Source of the DNA: Phaeoceros laevis
Lineage: Eukaryota; Anthocerotophyta; Anthocerotopsida; Notothyladales
Direction of reading: 5' to 3'
Assembly (NCBI GenBank): GCA_049999765.1
Contig: JBNGIQ010008555.1
Location: 1 to 64,000 of the forward strand
DNA length: 64,000 nucleotides
The notes under the pieces are model-generated. The model was not told where the DNA came from, searched no databases, and worked only from the letters and a program-made list of their open reading frames with translations. Positions 57,831 through 64,000 of the stretch are shown here, in pieces. Position 1 is the stretch's first letter. Each line of letters opens with the position of its first letter. The translations under genes and the position numbers were made by a program.

Positions 57831-59777
57831 AGGCATTTGTGAGTTTTAGGAAGAAGTCGCTGTGCTGGCTGTGACTCGTAGCCTCCAAGGCCTGCGCAGC
57901 TCCTCCTACTGTGGTGCTGGTCGGAGCTGCTGGTTAACTTGATGGGCATTTCGTAGATCTAGATTGGTTCACAGATCTGAGAACGTGTACATCAGTTTTC
58001 TTTGGAGGTAGAGATCTGACCCTTGATGTTGTCCTCCAGGGGGAGAAGTGGTTGGCCCAAAACCTTACCTGGTGAAGAAGTCCGTGTACTTCCGAGTACT
58101 TCATCCTCTCGTGGGCAAGTGTAGCAATTAAGTGTTCAAAGCCAGATGGGTTACCTGAGTTTAGTGTCAGCCACTTCTGGCTCAACAGCAAATCGTCGAA
58201 GCACTAGGACAGGTACTCCAGAATGTTCAGGTAATCATGTGATCTTTAGAGTGTTTGCGAGCCTGACTTCGAGACAGGAATGTAAGCTGTACTTACCGTT
58301 GGTTTGGCTTGTTCACAAATCCATAGACTTTAGTTGTCTTCCCATATCTTGGCGCTCCTAGCACGGGGTCTCTTACATCTGAAGAGGTGGTGCAGCCTTT
58401 GAAGGCATGTGCTCGGTCAGGAAAGAGGGAGTTGCATTTGCTGGGGGCTTTTGACGCCAGTCCCTTTCATGATAATCTTCGAACCAGCCTCTCTGCTTGT
58501 TGTGAGTATGGTAAGAGTTTGGGAGCGTGCTTGGGTTGGACAGGTTGGTCCGTGCCGTGCTTCTCCTTGGCAGGGTTTTGCTTGGTGACGAACAAGGAGG
58601 GACGAGACCAGACAACTACTGATGTGAGCCTACGGAGGCTGTATGAATCCTACCTATGCGCCGAAGTTGCCCATCAACTTCCGGTGGCAGGTTCAGTGGA
58701 CAATCTTGTCCTAGGTACTGTTAGCTTTGTGAAGTAGAGTAGTGAGCAGGTAGTTAGGACGCAAGCCTGCTTCACCTGAAGCTCTAGGTCCCATTAGTAA
58801 ACTTGAGCCAAGTTTTCATGTACCGTTTCTTTTGGGCACATGAAATCGGGCCCAATCCAAGCACGCCGAAGTATCTCTTTCTGGTCAGTCTGAAAAAGAG
58901 AAGGGCCCAATCCTCTCGGGATGTTACACCAGCACCACAGAAATCTTCACGAGTGGAAAGGCTTGCAGAGAGAGAGAGTTGCTTTTTCGTGCCCGGTGCA
59001 ATTGAGGAGCTGCTAATCAGTTCCATGGAGATCCGACAGATTGAAAGCAAACCAGGATTCACCAAATGACCGAGCCATTGAGGGCTTGCTGCATTTCGTC
59101 CCCGCCTTCCAGAGTTGTGCACCTCATGTCGGTGAGATGAGAGCCACTCGCGCAGACACTCATGAATTCCCCAGTTCTATTGTAAGAGAGGACTGGCCGT
59201 CACAAATCGTATGGTTTTCGATCAGGCGTCACAAAGAGTAGGGTTCCGATCACGCGTCACAAACTTCCCGTTTTCCGATGACGCGTCCCAAAGAGAAGTA
59301 TAGAACCCGGTTTGTTGCACCGGGTAAAAGTTTTTTTGCGGACTCCCGGACGGCCCGGTTTGTTGCATCCCCTCTCGCGAATGCAACTTTTCGGGAAAAT
59401 CATGTAGACGTAGTCCCGTTTGTTGCATCCTTTTTCGCCATCGTGTATTTTCAGGGTGCTGTCCTCAGTTGATACAGCACATCACTGTCTCTTGCAGGCT
59501 GCGCCTGCCTGCAGAAAAAGATTGCCCCATGATCCTGCTTGCCGTGAAACTGACCAATGGTACGCACCACCTCTCCTCTAGTAGCAAAGAAGTATTTCTA
59601 AATAGTGACTAAACAGCACCTATACTCACACTCCTTATTCTGCAAACATTGGCCGCTAGCATCATTGCTCGACTCTTTCGTGCTCAGCTTTCCCGCAGTT
59701 AAAAGGCCATCCTGCTTTCGAATCCTATTTCGCAGCTGCAATCTGTCCTGCAAGGAGAGGAATGATTTCACACAAAG
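57831..59777. other. Stretch without a recognised gene
   Basis: Some frames read coding-like: plus strand 58387-58737 (AGSVDNLVLG, LRRLYESYLCAEVAHQL), and minus strand 57934-58191 with a splice-donor-like end. None matches a family I know. At 59222-59440 short words repeat: TCACGCGTC/GACGCGTC and CCCGGTTTGTTGCA-like segments, three times each. The stretch may hold a decayed gene. Confidence 0.4.
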
Positions 59778-60177
59778 GCAACACTGCGCAACATGTTCAC
59801 CAATGTAGCTCATCCGAAGAAGCAATCAGTGAACTTCATATCAAGCGTGCCTTGCTTGAGGTGGTAACCAGTTGAGCTGTAAAGGCTGGTACTAGTCTTC
59901 GGTATGCTGACCGTCAAGTTTGTAGAGTCCACCAGCAGCATTCTCAGTGACCCCGATGCTTTGACGACTGCGAATGTGAGCTTGTGGCAGGCAAAAGTTT
60001 TAAAAAATCAGCCGAACTTCATTTCCGTTACATCCATCCTCTTCACTCCTCAAGTGGCAACAGGCATCCAGCGCTGACTTTGAGGGTGTGGACGCTTGGT
60101 TCCTGCCCAATATATCCGGGTTCTTGTGATTGGTTCTTCAGATGAGCTACATTGGTGAACATGTTGCGCAGTGTTGC
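59778..60177. repeat. Long inverted repeat, 36-bp perfect arms
   Basis: The 36 bases at 59778-59813 (starting GCAACACTGCGCAACATG) occur inverted and identical at 60142-60177, 328 bases away. With three mismatches the arms extend inward to about 59830 and 60125. This could be the terminal repeats of a small element or an inverted duplication of part of the neighbouring damaged gene. Confidence 0.9.
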
Positions 60178-60180
60178 GAT

Positions 60181-61200
60181 CATTTTAGGCAGAAATGGGT
60201 GTCCTGGAAACATCCTCACGACCTGCAACGTATCAAGAGACACAACGGCAACGCATGCATCATCTCCCACTGTAATAAAACATCGAGACCAAGGAGACAT
60301 CGTGCCAGGTGGGGGAAGCACCATCTGCCTGACATGTCCAGGGTTGCTCCTGTCAGGAGCACCCTGTTGCTCCTGTACAGGAGCAACAGGGTGATGCAGA
60401 AATGTCAAAGGAGCTCCTTTTTCTCGCAGATCCACACACATAGTGTTGAATCCATGCTGCCAGATATCAGCACTCTCCCAAAATGGGTCATATGGTGCTC
60501 TGCCAGAGAAAGGACAGGTGCTGAGTGGCCACAAAGTAGCGAGCTCGCTGTTTGAAAATGCGTTCTGGACTGTAGCTATCAGTTGAGTCTACTGGCTCTA
60601 TGGCCTCAAGTTCAACCATCCTTATTTCTCCACTACCATACCCGTACACAAGCATGGAAGGTACGAGAGAGCTGCCCGACAATAGCAAAGTGGCACAAAC
60701 AAACAAGTTTCTGTCCAGCAGCTCATGGCTGCCAGGTGCTTCATCTAAGGAGCTGGATTTCGTGATATGCTTGCGTGAGGATGTCTTATCTTCTCCCTCT
60801 TTACCATCTGACCTTCCCCAGCCATTCTCAGGTTCTCCTTCTTCAATTCTTGGTCTTTCCCAGGCTACTACAGGTACACGTCCCACATACACCACCTGTA
60901 GAGCTTGCTTTCAGCAATCACTCCACAGACCAGCATAACAGCATGTTTCTGCGTCTCCCAAGCTGACTAATAAGCCCTCTGAATGAAGTGACGAGTCGGG
61001 ACTATCCAATACAGCCAGATGCCAACCTGTAAGTCTGGTTTGCAGAACTGGGTCAACCTCGGATCCTGGCCAAAGTGAGTCTGAGCGACCAAGAAAATCG
61101 TTTAGACGCCAGTAGTGAGATTTGAGCCGCCTCTGAAGGACTCTTTGGACACTCCCGCCTTTGGACACTGCCCCTGTCCAGGCAACTGCTGTCAGCGGGC
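60181..61200 (-). pseudogene. WD40 protein fragment, rabconnectin-3 beta/WDR7-like
   Basis: On the minus strand the segments LLDRNLFVCATLL...MLVYGYGSGEIRMVELEAIE, LISGSMDSTLCVW, DLREKGAPLTFLHHPVAPV, RQMVLPPPGTMSPWSRCFIT and SLDTLQVVRMFPGHP follow the order of a large plant WD-repeat protein related to animal WDR7. That family works with DMXL proteins on vacuolar ATPase and endosomal traffic. Two lesions are visible. A one-base loss near 60435 shifts the frame inside the repeat, between LCVW and DLRE. A 45-base in-frame insert near 60334-60378, built from palindromic sequence, separates PV from RQMVL. The N-terminal repeats and everything after GHP were not found. It is most likely a pseudogene fragment; assembly error is the alternative. 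Confidence 0.6.
60362..60391. repeat. Perfect 30-bp palindrome
   Basis: The half-site CCCTGTTGCTCCTGT is followed directly by its reverse complement. A further partial copy (GTTGCTCCTGTCAGGAGCA) lies just before it at 60343-60361. The palindrome forms most of the insertion in the WD40 fragment. Confidence 0.95.
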
Positions 61201-61362
61201 AAAACGAGCCCCCCCTGCCCAAAAGCAGTGAGACTGATCGGTCAAGCATGCACATGCAAGCATCAACACCATTATGAAGCATGAATTTGCACCCACAACG
61301 GCATTGGCCACGAAACGCCTACCTTCTCTTTGCACTGCGGTGACCTTCCTTTCAGCCTCGAG

Positions 61363-61441
61363 GCTGCTATATCGCAGCATTTTATTGCGATATCGCAGCT
61401 TAGGGCTGCGATATCGCAATAAAATGCTGCGATATCGTAGC
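61363..61441. repeat. Long hairpin with nested palindromes
   Basis: Perfect 31-bp arms (61369-61399 and 61405-61435) are separated by TTAGG; the stem extends further with two mismatches to 61363 and 61441. Each arm itself contains the 12-bp palindrome TGCGATATCGCA. Another GCGATATTGCA word follows near 61450. Confidence 0.97.
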
Positions 61442-61584
61442 TTTCTATTGCGATATTGCAACCCTAACCCGCTACGCTCGCTCACGCTTCCCCCTCGCCT
61501 TTTCGCTCACTCTCCCACTCGCCTGCTTGCAAGCTCTGGCAACAAGCTTGAAGATCGTTGTGTGACTGCAAATCGCGCGCAAGG

Positions 61585-62656
61585 ATGGTGAAGGTTGAGG
61601 AGGTTCAGAAGGCTGGAGAGGGCGTTGGAGCCGTAGATGTATCTGAATCCCAGGGCCTGCTTTAGAAGGCAAGCAGCAGCCGGGGTATTGTGGACATGCT
61701 CGAGGACAATGGAGAGGGCGTTAGAGCCCTGGTTGTGGCGCAAGAGCTGACTGAAGATGCCAGAGAGGGCGTTGGAGCCCTCGTGCTTCATGGAGCATCC
61801 TTCACGCCTAGGGAATTGGCTATGGGCCTCTACGACCCTAAGTGGACATGGCTGCGCCAAAATTTCAAAGATAAAGGGTATCCTGATGTGGAGAAGGCGT
61901 TGAAATTTCTCCCTACTGCAGCTAGGCGTGAAAAATTTTTCGAGCAGTATTATTATGTGATGCAACCAAGCAAATCGGGCGACAGGCCTAGGACGAGTGC
62001 CGAAGGATTCAAAGTGTACAAATCAGGACCTAAAGTTGGCCCGTTGTGGAAGAATGAATGGGTTGCAGATTTGGAATCCATCGTGCTTTGTGCGTTTGCG
62101 TTTGGCAAAAAACTTTGGATCCAGGAAAAGAAGAGAAAGATAGGGCACGAAGAGACGGAAAAAGTTGCAGAGAAAGATAGGGCACGAAGAGACGGAAAAA
62201 GTTGCAGGCTCGGACAGACTATCAGCATCACTGGCAATGGCATTTGTCTTGTACAAGGATAGAGCAATCCCGTATGACTTCTATGGCTTTGCCTTGAAAC
62301 ATGTGAAGAAACATGCGAAGAATTCCACCGGTCCAAGACCATCAACTCTGACTGTTGCAGAAATTGATCAGCCGATGGTCTCTGCACAAGTAATTTCTTC
62401 TGCTTTTGCAATTCGGGAGCAGCAGTTTTATGACTTCAAGCACAGAGAACTCTTTGGGTTATCATCGCGAAAGCAACAAGCATTGACATTAAAGAAACAG
62501 GGGGAATGCGATAAGAATTTGAAGGACATGGCATCTCAAATGGCTGAATTGCAGGAGAGGATGAAGGCGACTAAAGCTTGGAGGGACAAGTACAAGAAGG
62601 AGGCCGAGGACTTGGCCCAGAAGGCTGAAAAAGCTAGAGCAAAGCTTGGTTTTTGA
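61585..62656 (+). pseudogene. Unrecognised gene split by a tandem duplication
   Basis: The plus strand reads as one protein if the second of two 37-bp copies (62134-62170, 62171-62207) is ignored. The first part (ATG 61696 to 62170) includes LYDPKWTWLRQNFKDKGYPD, EKFFEQYYYVMQ and VGPLWKNEWVADLES. The second part (62171-62656) includes AMAFVLYKDRAIPYDFYGF and ends in a Lys/Glu-rich coiled coil (MAELQERMKATKAWRDKYKK). An earlier ATG at 61585 leads to a stop after 26 codons. A motif GEGVGA/GEGVRALVV/REGVGALVL repeats three times in the 5' part, from a GAGAGGGCGTT word. No signal peptide or membrane span is seen. I do not recognise the family; a transposon-borne gene is possible. Confidence 0.5.
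62134..62207. repeat. 37-bp perfect tandem duplication inside an ORF
   Basis: Two identical 37-bp copies begin AGAAAGATAGGGCACGAAGA. Because 37 is not a multiple of three, the second copy shifts the frame, and the ORFs before and after it are in different frames. Both copies are fully identical, so the event is recent or is an assembly artefact. Confidence 0.97.
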
Positions 62657-63325
62657 CTTCAGATTTTTGACTTCAGACACTTGTAACAAGTGATCTGTTA
62701 ACAAGTGATCTATTTTCAACTTTTCTGTGCTCTATTTAGGACCCTTAGATCTGGTTTGTATACATGTGAGGCATGGTGGCATTGCAAATACGACGGCTTG
62801 GATTGAGGAGCTACGCTCGTGGGAGCATTAAGGAGCTGTTCTAAGATGCAGCTCCTTAATTACTGGATGGAGCCTTATCGGTTTGAGAAAGAGCGTCCGA
62901 TTGGGCACCTGTGGATTGTCTGATATGAATGCAGTGCAACTAGTCCTCCTGAAATCTGTCGAACGAAGTAGGTGAAAGCCACTATATGACTATGTTGTCA
63001 TCTGATGATGCCAAACAATTAACAAGTCAAAGAAAATGTTCTGCTTGTCTTATGTTCACCTGAGTGAAATAGGACCAGATTTGTGCCTCTTCAAAGTGCT
63101 GAGCACGGTTTTTGCAGAATGTTCCTAGTTAGGTGCCAGACAGGTGCAAGCGCAGTGCAAAGCCTAGTTTTGCAAAGCCTAGTTTGTGCTCAAGGTGTTT
63201 TGATTCCATCAGTTTTTAATGTTGCCCGGTGATTTTGCACAAATGCCTGTTTGCACCACCACTTGCTTTGTCCAGAGCACTGCACTTGTTTTGCTCCCTA
63301 ACCCCCAGGATTTTACATTCTTGGT
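62657..63325. other. Spacer without a recognised gene
   Basis: This lies between the split ORF and the 3' end of the right-edge gene (opposite strand). Small local repeats occur (AACAAGTGATCT at 62685 and 62699; GCAAAGCCTAGTTT near 63160). No gene was recognised. Confidence 0.5.
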
Positions 63326-63650
63326 CTAGATTGTAAATTCGTCTTCTTCCAAGCTACTGAGAATGGATTCCAGGGCAGAAAAGAGCTTCATCCACGTAGT
63401 AGAGTCTTTCAGAGGGACGACCTCTTGTTGAATGCATCCAATCATGCCGCTAAATTCTGCATAAAGATTTAGAGCAATGTCATGTAAACCCGCACTCAGA
63501 TTGTTAGACCAGCTGTCACACTTTAGAGTCCAGGGTTTCATGTAGCTATGAGGGAGTTTACCGCAGGCTGGCACGTGAGGGTCGTCACTGAGGGCAACGA
63601 TCTTGCAGCAGGAGTGGGGCAGTTTGTTTGGCACAACAAACTCATCATAC
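63326..63650 (-). CDS. Last exon of an unrecognised gene, partial
   Basis: The minus strand has an open exon from a GGAACAG acceptor at 63651 to a stop at 63326. It reads YDEFVVPNKLPHSCCKIVAL, then DDPHVPACGK, and ends SALESILSSLEEDEFTI. The composition looks coding, and the start at a splice acceptor suggests a terminal exon of a gene that continues toward the right edge of the window. The upstream exon was not identified in 63651-64000. No family was recognised. Confidence 0.4.
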
Positions 63651-64000
63651 CTGTTCCTTTATGGATGTTAGAGGTATAGGTGTTTGACTGCAAATGGGTA
63701 CTCTGAAGAGAGAGAAGACATGTAGGCACTTGGAGCAAAATTACAGGTGACAATTCCACTCCACCCTCTGAACTTGGATGAAACTCTTTAAATATTCTCT
63801 GACACTAGCATGCGAAACTAGATGAAAAGCAATTCCGAAAGTGTCAGCTGGTTTGAAGGCATCCTTTTGATGTTTCTGTACCGTGTGGTAGTAGCATGCT
63901 GCCACCCCTGACGTGAAAGAAACTAGTCCAAAGGTAGTCCTGGACTCACTCTACAGATACTGGGCTACTGACGAACCTCTGAGGGAGGGCATTATATGAT

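Noticed and set aside
61192-61485. Protein with LRYRS repeats
   Set aside because: The repeats are the translation of the GCGATATCGC hairpin; no coding evidence beyond that.
1-64000. CRISPR arrays, operons, bacterial insertion sequences
   Set aside because: The sequence is nuclear plant DNA with introns; no regularly spaced short repeats or bacterial gene organisation are present.

Overview
This is nuclear DNA of a streptophyte, most likely a non-flowering land plant. Nearly every recognisable gene belongs to a plant-type family: an NAC transcription factor, CIPK/SnRK3 kinases, a PLS-type pentatricopeptide repeat (PPR) protein, a laccase, a GDSL lipase, an LRR receptor-like protein, an OSB motif and a PLATZ zinc finger. 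Genes carry spliceosomal GT-AG introns, mostly about 100-150 bp. A gene resembling the centrosomal protein LRRCC1 would fit a lineage with flagellated sperm, but that is inference. No species can be named from the sequence. Two runs of N (13359-13758 and 27000-27099) mark assembly gaps.

Layout. 1-2327: no recognised gene, with a cluster of CGTTTCGG-type palindromes that looks like a small transposable element. 2328-4205 (+): a secreted protein with three jacalin-like lectin repeats. 4533-15916 (-): a many-exon DNA polymerase epsilon catalytic subunit gene, complete from the middle of the exonuclease domain to the C-terminal zinc fingers; its first ~330 residues are not found, and an OSB-type motif lies directly upstream. 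16922-20031 (-): a large LRR receptor-like protein interrupted by one in-frame TAG. 20032-24280: AT-rich DNA with palindromes, tandem repeats and a decayed PLATZ gene. 24281-26673 (-): a seven-exon laccase of normal length. 26674-28257: repeats and a gap.

28258-29318 (-): a plastid fibrillin-like protein. 29499-29969 (+): an unrecognised secreted cysteine-rich protein. 30262-36138 (+): the LRRCC1-like LRR/coiled-coil protein. 36402-37675 (-): the NAC factor. 37676-43635: about 6 kb with no recognised protein gene, GC-rich in its middle. 43636-49931 (-): three tandem intronless CIPK-like kinases with unusual N termini and altered NAF motifs. About 50376-52361 (+): an E-type PPR protein. 54248-55936 (+): a five-exon GDSL esterase/lipase, followed by tRNA-Ala(AGC) at 56079-56151 and a decayed second GDSL copy. 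57000-64000: tandem and inverted repeats, a damaged WD40 (rabconnectin-3 beta/WDR7-like) fragment, an unrecognised gene split by a 37-bp tandem duplication, and the last exon of a gene that runs off the right edge.

The genes do not form a pathway; this is an ordinary plant chromosome segment in which intact housekeeping genes sit between recently damaged copies. The features most worth a second look are the divergent CIPK trio, the 5'-truncated polymerase epsilon gene, the single-stop receptor gene, and several perfect long palindromes. Exon borders were chosen by eye from GT/AG sites, reading phase and family similarity.
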